A DNA stretch of 64,000 bases, from positions 682,001 through 746,000 of the forward strand of contig CALDSU010000005.1 in the NCBI GenBank assembly GCA_937924525.1. The letters are read 5' to 3'. The notes beneath the pieces are model-generated. The model saw nothing but the letters and a program-made list of their open reading frames with translations, was not told where the DNA came from and made no database searches. This document shows, piece by piece, positions 36,329-45,595 of the stretch. Each line of letters opens with the position of its first letter. Position 1 is the first letter of the stretch. Source of the stretch: an uncultured Bryobacteraceae bacterium. GTDB lineage: Bacteria; Acidobacteriota; Terriglobia; Bryobacterales; Bryobacteraceae. The position numbers and the translations under genes are program-made.

Positions 36329-36784
36329 ATGAGGAAATTTTTCATCTGCTTGTCCGCCGCCCCTCTTCTGCTGGCGGTGGATGGGAACGTGTCTCGCGAC
36401 GAGTCCCTGGTTTCTCCCTCCCTCCGGGTAGACATCCGGAAACTTCGAAATGACAAGGGAATCGTGCGCTGCGCTCTCTTCGATTCCGCCGCCGGTTTTC
36501 CCGGCAAACTCGAGAAGGCGGTGGCTGGCCTCGCGGTGACCGCGCGAGACGGCCAGGCCCGCTGTGAATTCGAGGCAGTGGCCCCCGGCCGCTACGCCGT
36601 TGCCGTTTTCCACGACGAGAATGCCAACGGGAAGTTCGACCTGAAGCTGTATGGCGTTCCGAAAGAGGGCTATGGCGCTTCGAACAACCCGAAGCCACGG
36701 GTTGGGCCGCCGCGATTCAACGACGCGCACTTCGAGCACGGCGAGCGCGGCTCAAACCTCCAGATCGAGCTGCATTACTGGTAG
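36329..36784 (+). CDS. DUF2141 domain secreted protein
   Basis: 151 residues; the ATG (after a GTG just upstream) has a Shine-Dalgarno (aggag) 6 bases ahead, so it is preferred. A hydrophobic N-terminus (MRKFFICLSAAPLLLA) is a signal peptide. Mature part: VRCALFDSAAGFP ... GRYAVAVFHDENANGKFDLKLYGVPKEGYGASNN is the DUF2141 signature with an EF-hand-like DENANGKFD loop. Function unknown. Sits divergent to msrP. Confidence 0.88.
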   Translation: MRKFFICLSAAPLLLAVDGNVSRDESLVSPSLRVDIRKLRNDKGIVRCALFDSAAGFPGKLEKAVAGLAVTARDGQARCEFEAVAPGRYAVAVFHDENANGKFDLKLYGVPKEGYGASNNPKPRVGPPRFNDAHFEHGERGSNLQIELHYW

Positions 36785-36809
36785 CGGCGGCGGGAGCCGT
36801 GCGCTGCCG

Positions 36810-37418
36810 TCACGCCAGGGTGTTGATGGAAACGGACCGCTTCTGCTCGAACGCGGCGATCGCTTCCTCTTGTTTCAAGACGTAGCCCAACTGATCCACG
36901 CCTTCGAGCAGGCACATCTTCGCGAAGCGGTCGATCGGAAACTGGATCCGGAGGCCGCTTGCGACGGAGAGCGTCTGGCTCTCCAGGTCGACCGTGGCTT
37001 CGAGGTCCGGATCCCCCTCCACCGCCTGGAGCAGCATGGCATGCGCCTCCGCGGGCACGACCAGGGGCAGCAGGGAGTTCTTCAGCGAGTTTTGTTTGAA
37101 GATATCGGCGAACGACGTGCTGATGACGGCGCGAAAGCCGAACTGCGTCAGGGCCCAGGGGGCATGTTCCCGGGAACTGCCGCAGCCGAAGTTGTCGCCG
37201 GCCAGCAGGATGGCCGCCCCCCGCGCGCGGGGTTGGTTCAGGATGAAGTCGGGCTTCGGCGTGCCGTCCGCCTCATAGCGCCAGTCATAGAACAATTGCT
37301 GGTCGAGACCTTCCTTGGAAGTCGTCTTCAGGAACCGCGCGGGGATGATCTGGTCGGTGTCCACATTGGCGATCGGCAAGGGCACGATCCGGCTGGAGAA
37401 CTTGGTAAAAGGCTTCAT
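36810..37418 (-). CDS. leuD: 3-isopropylmalate dehydratase small subunit
   Basis: 202 residues. Typical LeuD swivel domain: VPLPIANVDTDQIIPARFL at the start and the GDNFGCGSSREHAPWAL motif. Works with LeuC to isomerise isopropylmalate in leucine synthesis. Last gene of the minus-strand leuA-leuB-leuC-leuD run; 49 bases after leuC. Confidence 0.97.
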   Translation of the reverse strand: MKPFTKFSSRIVPLPIANVDTDQIIPARFLKTTSKEGLDQQLFYDWRYEADGTPKPDFILNQPRARGAAILLAGDNFGCGSSREHAPWALTQFGFRAVISTSFADIFKQNSLKNSLLPLVVPAEAHAMLLQAVEGDPDLEATVDLESQTLSVASGLRIQFPIDRFAKMCLLEGVDQLGYVLKQEEAIAAFEQKRSVSINTLA

Positions 37419-37467
37419 ACGGAAACTCCGTTCTGGTCCGCGGGCGGGCGGCGCCCCGTCCCGCGCT

Positions 37468-38868
37468 TCACAGCAGCGTGCGTACGTCCGTCACCACGCC
37501 CGTAATCGCCGTGGCGGCGGCGGTCAGCGGGCTGGCCAGCAGCGTGCGGCCTCCCTTCCCCTGCCGTCCTTCAAAGTTCCGGTTGCTGGTGGAAACGCTA
37601 TACTCGCCCGGCTGCAACTGATCGCCGTTCATGGCGATGCACATCGAGCAGCCCGGCTCGCGCCACTCGCAGCCGGCCTCGCGGAAAATTCGCGGCAGCC
37701 CTTCGGCTTCCGCCTGCTGCTTGACCGCTTGCGAACCCGGCACCACGAGCACCCGCACCGACGGGCTGACCTTGCGACCCCGCAAAATGGCGGCGGCGGC
37801 CCGCAAATCGGAAATGCGCGAGTTGGTGCAGCTTCCGATAAAGACAACCTGGACCGGCTTGCCCGCCAGCGGCTTGCCGGGCTCCAACCCCATGTACCGC
37901 AACGCCTTGGCGAGCGACTCCCGCTCCTGCGGATCGCTCCGCGTTTCGGGCGAGGGCACCACGCCGTCGATCGGCATTCCCATGCCGGGGTTGGTGCCGA
38001 ACGTAATCATGGGAGTCAAGGTGTTCGCGTCGATGTGGATTCGTTTGTCGTAAGTCGCGCCTTCGTCCGTCGGCAATTGCCGCCAGCGGGCCAGGGCGGC
38101 GTCCCAGGCGGCGCCGCGAGGCGCGTAAGGACGCCCGGCCAGGTACTGGTAGGTAGTGTCGTCGGGCGCCACCAGGCCGGCGCGCGCGCCGCCCTCGATG
38201 GACATGTTGCAGACCGTCATGCGCTCTTCCATCGAGAGCGACCGGATCGCCGAGCCGCAGTACTCGAAGACGCACCCGGTGCCGCCGCCCACCCCAATGC
38301 GCGCGATCAGGGCCAGGATAATGTCCTTCGCCGTCACGCCGGGCTTCAGCACCCCATCCACCTGCACCTGGTAGGTCTGCGAGCGGCGCTGCAACAGGCA
38401 TTGCGTGGCCAGCACCATTTCGACTTCGCTGGTGCCGATGCCGAAGGCGAGCGCGCCGAACGCGCCGTGCGTGGCCGTATGACTGTCTCCACACACCACC
38501 GTCATGCCAGGCTGGGTCAGGCCCAGTTCCGGCCCGATCACGTGCACGATGCCCTGCCGCTTGCCGTGGATTCCTTCACAGGGGACGCCGAATTCCCGGC
38601 AGTTCGCTTCGAGCTGTTCCAGCTGCTTCCGGGCGATCGGGTCGACGATCGGCAGGCTGCGGTCGTGCGTAGGGATGGAGTGGTCGGCGGTGGCGAACGT
38701 CAGGTCCGGACGGCGCACCCGGAGGCCGCGCTTCCGCAGCCCTTGGAAGGCCTGCGGAGAGGTTACCTCGTGCACCAGGTGCAGATCGATGTAGAGGATG
38801 CTCGGCGCGCCTTCCTGCTCCCGGACGACGTGCGCATCCCAGACTTTCTCGATAATCGTTTTGGGCAT
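37468..38868 (-). CDS. leuC: 3-isopropylmalate dehydratase large subunit
   Basis: 466 residues from the ATG ([15 protein letters not shown]), the usual LeuC start; a further upstream start would overlap leuB. Fe-S ligand cysteines are in SCTNSR and in [11 protein letters not shown], with [21 protein letters not shown] before them. The 4Fe-4S enzyme converts 2- to 3-isopropylmalate with LeuD. Leucine operon member. Confidence 0.97.
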   Translation of the reverse strand: MPKTIIEKVWDAHVVREQEGAPSILYIDLHLVHEVTSPQAFQGLRKRGLRVRRPDLTFATADHSIPTHDRSLPIVDPIARKQLEQLEANCREFGVPCEGIHGKRQGIVHVIGPELGLTQPGMTVVCGDSHTATHGAFGALAFGIGTSEVEMVLATQCLLQRRSQTYQVQVDGVLKPGVTAKDIILALIARIGVGGGTGCVFEYCGSAIRSLSMEERMTVCNMSIEGGARAGLVAPDDTTYQYLAGRPYAPRGAAWDAALARWRQLPTDEGATYDKRIHIDANTLTPMITFGTNPGMGMPIDGVVPSPETRSDPQERESLAKALRYMGLEPGKPLAGKPVQVVFIGSCTNSRISDLRAAAAILRGRKVSPSVRVLVVPGSQAVKQQAEAEGLPRIFREAGCEWREPGCSMCIAMNGDQLQPGEYSVSTSNRNFEGRQGKGGRTLLASPLTAAATAITGVVTDVRTLL

Positions 38869-38891
38869 GTGTTGCGTTTCCCGCGCCCGTT

Positions 38892-39974
38892 TCAGATGGC
38901 CGCGCAAACCGCCGCGCCCACCTCCGCGGTAGTAGCCGGCGGACCCGCGGGCTTCAGATCGGCCGTGACCCGGCCGCTGTTCAGCACCGCTTCGATCGCG
39001 GCGTACACCGCGCGGGCTTCTTCCAGTAAACCAAAACTGTACTCGAGCATGGCGGCCACCGAGCCGATGGCGCCCAGCGGATTGGCCTTGCCCTGACCGG
39101 CGATGTCCGGAGCGGAACCGTGCACCGGTTCATATAGACCCACGTACGCTCCCGACGGCTTCCGGTCGCCAAGGGATGCCGAGGGCAGCATGCCGATCGA
39201 GCCCGCGATGACGGCTCCCTCGTCGCTCAGGATATCCCCGAACATGTTTTCCATGACCACCACGTCAAATTGCTTCGGCCGCAGGATGAGCTGCATGGCG
39301 CAGTTGTCCACCAGCAGGTGTTCGAGTTCGACGTCCGGATACTCCGCCGCCACCTCTCCGGCGACCTTGCGCCACAACTGCGAGGTCTCCAGCACGTTCG
39401 ACTTGTCGACCGAGGTGAGCTTCTTCCGGCGGTTGCGCGCCAGGTTAAACGCCATGCGGAGCACGCGCTGGATCTCGGCCCGCGTGTACACCATGGTGTT
39501 GAAGCCGCGTTCGGCCGGACCTGCGCCCTCGATGCCGCGCGGCGTGCCGTAGTAGATGCCGCCGTTCAGCTCGCGGACAATGATCAGGTCGGCGCCGTCC
39601 ACCAGGTGGTTCTTCAGCGGAGACGAGTCCAGCAGCGCCTGGTAGGAGCGCACCGGCCGCAGGTTGGCGTACACGCCCAGCGTCTTCCGGATGCCCAGCA
39701 GCCCGCGTTCCGGCCGCCGTTGGGGCGCCACGTGGTCGAACTCGGGCAGGCCCACCGCCCCCAGCAGGGTGGCGTCGCACTCGTGCGCCAGCGCTTCCGT
39801 CTCGGGCGGCATGGGTACGCCCCTACGGTGGATGGCCACCCCTCCGAGCAGCCCTTCTTTCAGGTTTACGGTGTGATTCCACTTGCGGGCGACCTGCTCG
39901 AGCACGCGGACCGCCTGGGCGGTCACCTCCGGTCCGATGCCATCGCCGGGCAGGACAAGAATGTTCAGTTGCAT
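38892..39974 (-). CDS. leuB: 3-isopropylmalate dehydrogenase
   Basis: 360 residues. [18 protein letters not shown] start, [30 protein letters not shown] and [27 protein letters not shown] are all LeuB signatures (Mg2+, NAD+ and isopropylmalate binding). Oxidative decarboxylation step of leucine synthesis. Located between leuA and leuC. Confidence 0.97.
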   Translation of the reverse strand: MQLNILVLPGDGIGPEVTAQAVRVLEQVARKWNHTVNLKEGLLGGVAIHRRGVPMPPETEALAHECDATLLGAVGLPEFDHVAPQRRPERGLLGIRKTLGVYANLRPVRSYQALLDSSPLKNHLVDGADLIIVRELNGGIYYGTPRGIEGAGPAERGFNTMVYTRAEIQRVLRMAFNLARNRRKKLTSVDKSNVLETSQLWRKVAGEVAAEYPDVELEHLLVDNCAMQLILRPKQFDVVVMENMFGDILSDEGAVIAGSIGMLPSASLGDRKPSGAYVGLYEPVHGSAPDIAGQGKANPLGAIGSVAAMLEYSFGLLEEARAVYAAIEAVLNSGRVTADLKPAGPPATTAEVGAAVCAAI

Positions 39975-40020
39975 AGAAAGATCTGAAGAAATCTAGGTGC
40001 GGAGGAATCGCGCGCCGACG

Positions 40021-41193
40021 TTAATCGGCCGCCGCCGACCGTTGCGCCAGGGTATCGTCCACCAACGCCGCAATCTCGTGGTCGGTGAGACCCTTCTTCC
40101 GGTCCGCCGCCGCGGTGAACCGCTCGTAGACCACGTTCAGTTCCTCGCGGGTCAGTTGGTAACCCAGGTCTTCGCACCGCTTGTTGAGGGCGTGCCGTCC
40201 GCTGTGTTTGCCCAGCACCAGCTTTCCTTCAGGAACGCCCACGCTCCGCGGGTCGATGATCTCGTAGGTGCTCTTGTCCTTCAGATATCCGTCCTGGTGA
40301 ATGCCCGCCTCGTGGGCGAAGGCGTTGGCGCCCACGATCGCCTTATTGGGCTGTGGCCCGAAGGTGATCAGCGACGCCAGCAACTGGCTGGCCGAATAAA
40401 GGTGCTCGGTGGCGATACCCGTCTCGAACGGCAGGCGGTCCTTGCGGACCTTGATCGCCATGACGACTTCCTCCAGCGAACAGTTCCCCGCGCGCTCGCC
40501 GATGCCGTTGATGGTGCATTCGATCTGTCGCGCGCCCGCCTGCACCGCGGCCAGCGAATTCGCCACCGCCAGGCCCAGGTCGTCGTGGCAATGCACGCTG
40601 ACGATCGCGCGTTCGCCGATGGCCCGCACGATGCGGCCGATCAACTCCGCGTATTCATCCGGCGTCGAGTAGCCGACCGTGTCCGGAATGTTCACCGTGC
40701 TGGCCCCCGCGTCCACCACCGCCCGCGCTACTTCTTCCATGTAATCGCCGTCGGTGCGCGCCCCGTCCTCGGCGGAGAACTCGACGTCATCGGCGTATTG
40801 CCTGGCCAGGCGCACCGCGGCCACCGCTTCATCCAGCACCTGCTGCCTGGTCTTTTTCAGCTTGTATTTCAGGTGGATGTCGCTGGTCGCGATAAAGGTG
40901 TGAATGCGCGGCCGCCGCGCCTTTTCGAGCGACCGCGCCGCCCGCTCGATGTCGAGCGGGCAAGCCCGCGCCAGCGCCGCCACGCGCGCCTCCGGAAACT
41001 CCCGGCTGATCCGGTCCACCGCCTCGAAATCGCCCTCGGAAGCGATCGGAAAGCCCGCCTCCAGCAGATCGACATTCAGGTCGATCAGTTTGCGGGCCAT
41101 TTGCAGCTTCTCAGAGACGGTCATGCTGCATCCGGGCGATTGCTCCCCGTCGCGCAGCGTGGTGTCGAAAATGAATACGCGGTTGCTCATCAT
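40021..41193 (-). CDS. leuA: 2-isopropylmalate synthase, short form
   Basis: 390 residues. FDTTLRDGEQSPG and the metal-ligating HCHDDLG motif, with GERAGNCSLEEVVMA, give the HMGL-like barrel of isopropylmalate synthases. It stops after the linker (about 380), without the approximately 120-residue C-terminal leucine-binding regulatory domain of the long form (about 510 residues), so feedback inhibition by leucine is not expected. First step of the pathway; first gene of the operon. ATGATG start. A minus-strand TTGGCA-N18-AATAAT is a possible promoter. Confidence 0.94.
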   Translation of the reverse strand: MMSNRVFIFDTTLRDGEQSPGCSMTVSEKLQMARKLIDLNVDLLEAGFPIASEGDFEAVDRISREFPEARVAALARACPLDIERAARSLEKARRPRIHTFIATSDIHLKYKLKKTRQQVLDEAVAAVRLARQYADDVEFSAEDGARTDGDYMEEVARAVVDAGASTVNIPDTVGYSTPDEYAELIGRIVRAIGERAIVSVHCHDDLGLAVANSLAAVQAGARQIECTINGIGERAGNCSLEEVVMAIKVRKDRLPFETGIATEHLYSASQLLASLITFGPQPNKAIVGANAFAHEAGIHQDGYLKDKSTYEIIDPRSVGVPEGKLVLGKHSGRHALNKRCEDLGYQLTREELNVVYERFTAAADRKKGLTDHEIAALVDDTLAQRSAAAD

Positions 41194-41265
41194 ACGCTCT
41201 TCGCCTTGGCGGCGCGGGCCGGGTACGCCCGCTACCGTGCTCTTTATTATTGCCGCCCCGGGGTA

Positions 41266-41278
41266 AATTTGCCAAATT
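41266..41278. promoter_or_regulatory. Dyad AATTT-GCC-AAATT in the leuA-lysR intergenic region
   Basis: A perfect 5-bp inverted repeat around a 3-base centre, about 20 bases ahead of the lysR TATAAT box and within the leuA promoter zone. LysR proteins often bind AT-rich dyads between divergent genes, so this is a candidate operator. Confidence 0.4.
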
Positions 41279-41296
41279 GATAATATTCGCAGTTTG

Positions 41297-41302
41297 TATA
41301 AT
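41297..41302 (+). promoter_or_regulatory. -10 box (TATAAT) for the LysR gene
   Basis: Perfect TATAAT ends 8 bases before the lysR ATG, so the transcript should begin at or within two bases of the start codon. Confidence 0.6.
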
Positions 41303-41310
41303 CAAGAGTT

Positions 41311-42186
41311 ATGGAGTTCCATGCCCTGCAAGTCTTCCTGACCGTGGCGAACGAAAAGAGCTTCTCCCGCGCCGGAGAGAAGCTGCTGCGCACCCAACCC
41401 GCGGTGTCGCTGGCGATTCAACGGCTGGAGAACGAGTTGGGCGAACGCCTGATCGACCGTTCGGGCAAGGAACTGGTGCTGACCGACGCCGGCAGGGCGG
41501 TGGCGGACTATGCAAGGCGGTTCGAGAACCTGCGCTCGGAGATGGAGAATGCCCTCAAGGAGTTGCACGACAAATCGGCCGGCACCCTGTTGATCGGCGC
41601 CAACGAGTCAACCACGCTGTACCTGCTGCGCGACATCCAGAAGTTTCGCGAGATGTACCCGAAACTGAAGGTCCGCGTGCAGCGCAGCCTGTCGAGCAAG
41701 ATTCCGTCCGAGTTGATCGACGGCAACCTGGAGTTGGGGGTCATCAGCTACGACCCGGGCGACGGGCGGATCGAATCGCGCATCATTTATACCGATGCCT
41801 TGGCATTTGTGGTGTCCCCGTATCACCGGTTTGCGCGCCGGGAGTCTGTTTCCATCACGGAACTGGGCGCGGAAACCTTCATTGCGCACAACGTGATGTC
41901 CCCCTACCGGGAACTGGTGGTGCGGGAGTTCCAGCACTACCGGGTGCCGCTGCAAATCATCGTCGAGATGCCTACGATCGAGACGATCCGCAAGCTGGTG
42001 CAGGCCAATCAGGGGGTCGCGTTCCTCCCCCGCATGTGCGTGGAGCCGGAACTGGAGCAGGGGACGCTGCGGGCGGTCCGGGTGCCCGAACTCAGCGTGG
42101 AACGCAAGATCCGGCTGGTATATCCGGCGCGCCGCGTGCTCAGCCATGCCGCGCGCGCCTTCCTGGATCTGGTGGCGGCTGAGTAA
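41311..42186 (+). CDS. LysR-family transcriptional regulator
   Basis: 291 residues. HTH MEFHALQVFLTVANEKSFSRAGEKLLRTQPAVSLAIQRLENELGERLIDRSG is a canonical LysR DNA-binding domain, then a two-lobed effector domain (GTLLIGANESTT onward). Divergent from leuA with 117 bases between, the usual layout for a LysR regulator controlling the neighbouring operon; control of leu genes by an intermediate such as isopropylmalate is an inference. A TATAAT box is 8 bases before ATG. Confidence 0.94.
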   Translation: MEFHALQVFLTVANEKSFSRAGEKLLRTQPAVSLAIQRLENELGERLIDRSGKELVLTDAGRAVADYARRFENLRSEMENALKELHDKSAGTLLIGANESTTLYLLRDIQKFREMYPKLKVRVQRSLSSKIPSELIDGNLELGVISYDPGDGRIESRIIYTDALAFVVSPYHRFARRESVSITELGAETFIAHNVMSPYRELVVREFQHYRVPLQIIVEMPTIETIRKLVQANQGVAFLPRMCVEPELEQGTLRAVRVPELSVERKIRLVYPARRVLSHAARAFLDLVAAE

Positions 42187-42428
42187 AAGTCATGGAGCGG
42201 CGCCCCCTGGGGATCAAAACGTTTGTGACGTAGCGCGTTCGCGCGCATCCGAACAGGAAGTTCTCGATCTGGTCGAGTGAGATTCGGCTGGCGGAGCTGG
42301 GGCTCGCCGCCAACAAGCGTCCCGTCGGCGCTGGTATGATCGGCGGTGGAGCGCACGGCGGCGTTGGGTGGCTGGTGTGCTGATAGGGAAGCAAAGAATC
42401 GCGGAGTGATCCACACACGGAGACACGA
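42187..42428. other. 242-base region without a recognised gene
   Basis: Contains a GCGCG-TT-CGCGC palindrome at 42233-42244 and several hairpin-forming segments. No conserved frame, RNA gene or promoter-like box is convincing. Confidence 0.35.
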
Positions 42429-43244
42429 TTGAAGACGAAATCTTTTCATCCAGCAATGATGATCCTGGCGGTAGTGATGGCGGGTCCGCTCGGGGCGCAA
42501 TGGGGGCAGGAAGCGACCCGCCAGGCGGACCTCCGCGGCGGGGGCGGCGACCGCGGCAAGTGCACGATCGAAGTGGAAGTGGACGACATCGCCGAGATCG
42601 AGATTCGGGGAGATACCGGCAGAATACGGACGATCTCCGGGCAACCGGCCGTTTGGCGGCGGTTCGTTTGCAACCAGCGCATGCCGGCGAATCCCGCCAA
42701 TTTCCGGTTCCGGGGCATTGACGGGCGCGGGCGTCAGCAACTGGTCCGCGAGCCGGGGGGCCGCGGCGGGGCCGTCGTCCGGATTGAGGATCCCAAAGGG
42801 GGCCGCGAAGGATACACGTTCGACCTGGAGTGGCGCGGGGGCTCCGATACCGGGAGGGGAGACGGCTGGAGAGACGGTCGCGACCGCCGCGGCGGCGGCA
42901 CCTGGTCCGACAGCGGCGGGAACTGGAATCGCGACCTCCGCTTCCGCGCGCGGGGCGAGGGCTATTACCGCAACCGCCGCGGCGACGACGAGCGGCTGGA
43001 AGAGTGCCAGGTGGATGTGACGCGAAACGGCGATCTCGAGGCGCGCTTCGAAACGACGCGCCGCGAGCGGTTGACTTTCCGCGGCCGGGTCACGCGGGTC
43101 GACCGCGACCGGGTGTATGCCGACGTGTCCGGCGGAGATCTGCGGGGGTCGCTGACGATGGTGGTGACGGAAGATAACCGCGTTCGCGACGTTTCGATTG
43201 ACGGAAGCGGTCGCGACCGCTTCGAACTCCGCTGGCGCGACTGA
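42429..43244 (+). CDS. Secreted Arg/Gly-rich protein of unknown function
   Basis: 271 residues from a TTG start with GGAG before it. A signal peptide (MKTKSFHPAMMILAVVMAGPLGAQ) leads to an N-terminal domain (about 40-130) with beta character (EVEVDDIAEIEIRGDTGRIRTI), a low-complexity RG/DG-rich linker (about 135-170), then a C-terminal beta domain (about 170-271, LEECQVDVTRNGDLEARFETT ... RVTRVDRDRVYADVSGGDLRGSLTMVV) with short repeating R-rich motifs. I do not recognise it. High Arg with Asp suggests an acidic-basic patterned surface protein. Confidence 0.68.
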   Translation: MKTKSFHPAMMILAVVMAGPLGAQWGQEATRQADLRGGGGDRGKCTIEVEVDDIAEIEIRGDTGRIRTISGQPAVWRRFVCNQRMPANPANFRFRGIDGRGRQQLVREPGGRGGAVVRIEDPKGGREGYTFDLEWRGGSDTGRGDGWRDGRDRRGGGTWSDSGGNWNRDLRFRARGEGYYRNRRGDDERLEECQVDVTRNGDLEARFETTRRERLTFRGRVTRVDRDRVYADVSGGDLRGSLTMVVTEDNRVRDVSIDGSGRDRFELRWRD

Positions 43245-43390
43245 GGCTCATCCAGGGAATCGGCCCCCGCCTCCATACCTGACGGAGACCGCCGCGATCT
43301 GGCAGATCCGCAGCGTGGGGACGGTAAACTCCACCTCGCCGCCCGCGCGGTCGAAGGGATACGCCCGGCAGCAGAGAGGGCGGCTCGGCC

Positions 43391-43759
43391 ATGAGCCAAC
43401 CGGAGCGGGATCCCCGGATCTACTTCGCCGCCGCGCGCACGTTTCTCGCGTGGATTCGCACCGGACTGGCGCTGATGGGATTCGGGTTTGTCGTGGCGCG
43501 TTTTGGGTGGTTCTTGCCCGAAATCGGGGCGGCGGCGCTGCTCGCGCGTCCGTCCAGATTTTCGCTGTGGACGGGGACCGCCCTGGTGATCACCGGGGTG
43601 ACTGTCAATGTGGCGGCAACGGCGCAGCACCTGCCAGTCGTCCGGAGCTTGCACGAAGGCCGCGAAGTAACGGGGAAGCCGTCGGCGTCCGGCGTCGCCC
43701 TGGCGTTGCTGCTTGGTCTACCTGCTGACGGAGAGGTGACTAAGCTCATCCGGCCTTGA
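43391..43759 (+). CDS. DUF202/YidH-family membrane protein
   Basis: 122 residues. The opening RDPRIYFAAARTFLAWIRTGLALMGFGFVVARF is the DUF202 signature, with three predicted helices in total. Small inner-membrane protein of unknown role. Its last 14 bases overlap the convergent methyltransferase gene. Confidence 0.92.
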   Translation: MSQPERDPRIYFAAARTFLAWIRTGLALMGFGFVVARFGWFLPEIGAAALLARPSRFSLWTGTALVITGVTVNVAATAQHLPVVRSLHEGREVTGKPSASGVALALLLGLPADGEVTKLIRP

Positions 43760-44498
43760 CGCCGAGCAGGATCAGCGATTGTCCCAGGGGGAAGTTCCAG
43801 CCGCGGGCGATCCATTTCGCTTCGAGCGCCAGCGGCCGGTACAACAGCGTGTCGAGCCAAGGGCTGACGGGCCGCACGCCACTCTGAGCCGGACCGGGCA
43901 GCAGCGGTTCCAAGAGGCGGAACTTCGTGAACGCCACTGGCAACAGGAGGGTGTTCGCGTAGGTGCACCGGTCTACGCGGAAACCGGCTTGTTGAACCGC
44001 CCGGAGCAGGCGGGCGCGCGTAAAACGCTGCCGCTCGTGGGCCGCCTGCGAATGCCGGCTGCGCAACACGTCCAACGCCGAGACACGCAGCGCTAGGGCG
44101 CCGCCGGGTTGCAGCACACGGGCGAACTCGGCGAATGCCGCCCCTTCCTCGCCACGCGGCAGGTGCACCACCACGTCCATGCTGACCAGCAGGTCGAACG
44201 CGCCGTCGCGGAACGGCAGCGCCCGGATGTCGCCCTGGACCAGAGCCGGCAGGTCGAACCGGCGGGCGTATTCCAGACCCTCCCAGCCCAGATCCATGGC
44301 CACGACGTGCGCCTGATACCGCTCGCGCAGCACCTGCGCGAAGTGGCCGGTGCCGCATCCGGCTTCGAGAACCCGCCGGCAATTCCGCGCGGCGAACAGC
44401 GGATCCAGCAGCCCATACATGATCCGCCGCATGCCGCGGTACCACCAGAACTGCGCCTCCGCCTTCGCGATGTTCGCGAACTCGGCGGGATTCATCAT
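43746..44498 (-). CDS. Class I SAM-dependent methyltransferase
   Basis: 250 residues. SAM-binding motif VLEAGCGTGHFAQVL (about 43-57), followed by VVAMDLGWEGLEYAR and DLLVSMDVVVHLPRGEEGAAF. N-terminal EAQFWWYRGMRR is typical of methyltransferases in glycan or O-antigen clusters. The start overlaps the stop of the epimerase gene (ATGA-type), so the two form a pair: sugar or carbohydrate tailoring is the best guess. Confidence 0.88.
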   Translation of the reverse strand: MMNPAEFANIAKAEAQFWWYRGMRRIMYGLLDPLFAARNCRRVLEAGCGTGHFAQVLRERYQAHVVAMDLGWEGLEYARRFDLPALVQGDIRALPFRDGAFDLLVSMDVVVHLPRGEEGAAFAEFARVLQPGGALALRVSALDVLRSRHSQAAHERQRFTRARLLRAVQQAGFRVDRCTYANTLLLPVAFTKFRLLEPLLPGPAQSGVRPVSPWLDTLLYRPLALEAKWIARGWNFPLGQSLILLGVKAG

Positions 44499-45508
44499 GA
44501 GGCAGTGGCAAGGCGCGAAGCAGCGGCCGGCAGGTAGTGGACCCGTTCCCGCTGGTAGAACTCGAGGGAGCGCGCGAGCCCGTCGCGCATGGTCACCGCG
44601 GGACGCCAGCCCAACTCGCGCTCGATGCGGCTCCAGTTAGTCGCGTAGCTGCCAATGTCGATCTGCTTGAGTTCCGGAGAGAACGGGCGGAAGGTCACCG
44701 GCAAACCACCCCCGGTTTCCGCCGCCAGCTGGGCAATCTCCGCGATGGGCAGCGCCGCCGGACCGCCCACGTTGTACGTGTTCGACGGCAGCCGCGGACA
44801 GTCGCCGGCCAACAGAAACGCCTCCACGGCGTCGTCGACGAACAAGGCGTCCCGAAGCTGACTGCCGTCTCCGAAGACCTCGATTCCTTCTCCCAGCACC
44901 ATGCGGCGCAAATACGTGGACAGGAATCCCTGGCTGGTGATGTGCAGCGCCATGCGCGGCCCGTAGACGTTGGTCAGCCGCAATACGGCGGCATCCAAGC
45001 ACCCCATGCGCGCCAGCATCAGGTGGTACATGGTCGCCGCGTACTTGTGGACGCCGTTGAAGTCCACCGGGTTCACCGGGTGGAGTTCGTCCACGGGCAG
45101 GTATTCGGGAACGCCGTAAATCTGGCGGGTGCCGGCATACACAATGCGTACGCCGGGCGCGGCCTCGCGGACCACGTTCAGAAAGCGCAACTGCGCCAGG
45201 GTATTGATCTCCAGATCACGCTCGGGAAAGCGCATGCTATGGAGGTGGCTGATTTCGCCGGCGAGGTTGAAAATCACCTCGCTTTCGGCAATGAGGTCCG
45301 CGAAGTAGGCCGCCTGGCCGATATCGAGAGCGAGCACCCGGGCAGCATCCCGGATGGGAGCGATATTGTGGGGATTGGCGCCACAGCCTTCCACCGAACA
45401 ATCCACGATGGTGACGTCCGCCCCTAACGCGGCCGCCCGGATCGCCAGATTGCTGCCGATGAAGCCAAGTCCCCCCGTGATCAGGACTTTCTTCCGCCGG
45501 TACGACAT
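44495..45508 (-). CDS. Extended SDR, NAD-dependent epimerase/dehydratase family
   Basis: 337 residues. Rossmann signature GGLGFIG (12-18) binds NAD(P); NLAGEISH (about 81-88) resembles the NxAA block. The canonical YxxxK catalytic Tyr is replaced: NGVHK at 151-155 has Asn151 and keeps Lys155. NTYGPRM-like NVYGPRM follows. I recall this Asn variant in a subfamily of sugar-nucleotide SDRs, so it may still be active or have altered chemistry. Sugar substrate unknown. A TATAAA box lies 20 bases upstream. Confidence 0.9.
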   Translation of the reverse strand: MSYRRKKVLITGGLGFIGSNLAIRAAALGADVTIVDCSVEGCGANPHNIAPIRDAARVLALDIGQAAYFADLIAESEVIFNLAGEISHLHSMRFPERDLEINTLAQLRFLNVVREAAPGVRIVYAGTRQIYGVPEYLPVDELHPVNPVDFNGVHKYAATMYHLMLARMGCLDAAVLRLTNVYGPRMALHITSQGFLSTYLRRMVLGEGIEVFGDGSQLRDALFVDDAVEAFLLAGDCPRLPSNTYNVGGPAALPIAEIAQLAAETGGGLPVTFRPFSPELKQIDIGSYATNWSRIERELGWRPAVTMRDGLARSLEFYQRERVHYLPAAASRLATAS

Positions 45509-45582
45509 TCAAATGAACTGGTGAAGGCTTTATACCGCAACTCTGACGGGAGGCGCAAGGTAGACTCCGCGGCTACCGCCGC

Positions 45583-45588
45583 TATAAT
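45583..45588 (+). promoter_or_regulatory. -10 box (TATAAT) for rlmB
   Basis: Perfect TATAAT. It ends 7 bases before a GTG at 45596, so the GTG would be the first codon of a leaderless transcript; an ATG overlapping the box itself at 45587 is less likely. Confidence 0.55.
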
Positions 45589-45595
45589 GCAGGCC

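Noticed and set aside
41194-41310. T-box or leucine attenuator leader upstream of leuA
   Set aside because: The intergenic region is only 117 bases and shared with lysR; no leader peptide rich in Leu codons or terminator hairpin is seen.
42140-42418. Minus-strand open frame (92 codons) downstream of lysR
   Set aside because: It overlaps the end of lysR, lacks a ribosome site and has a biased composition; RISLDQIENFLF looked protein-like but could not be tied to any family.
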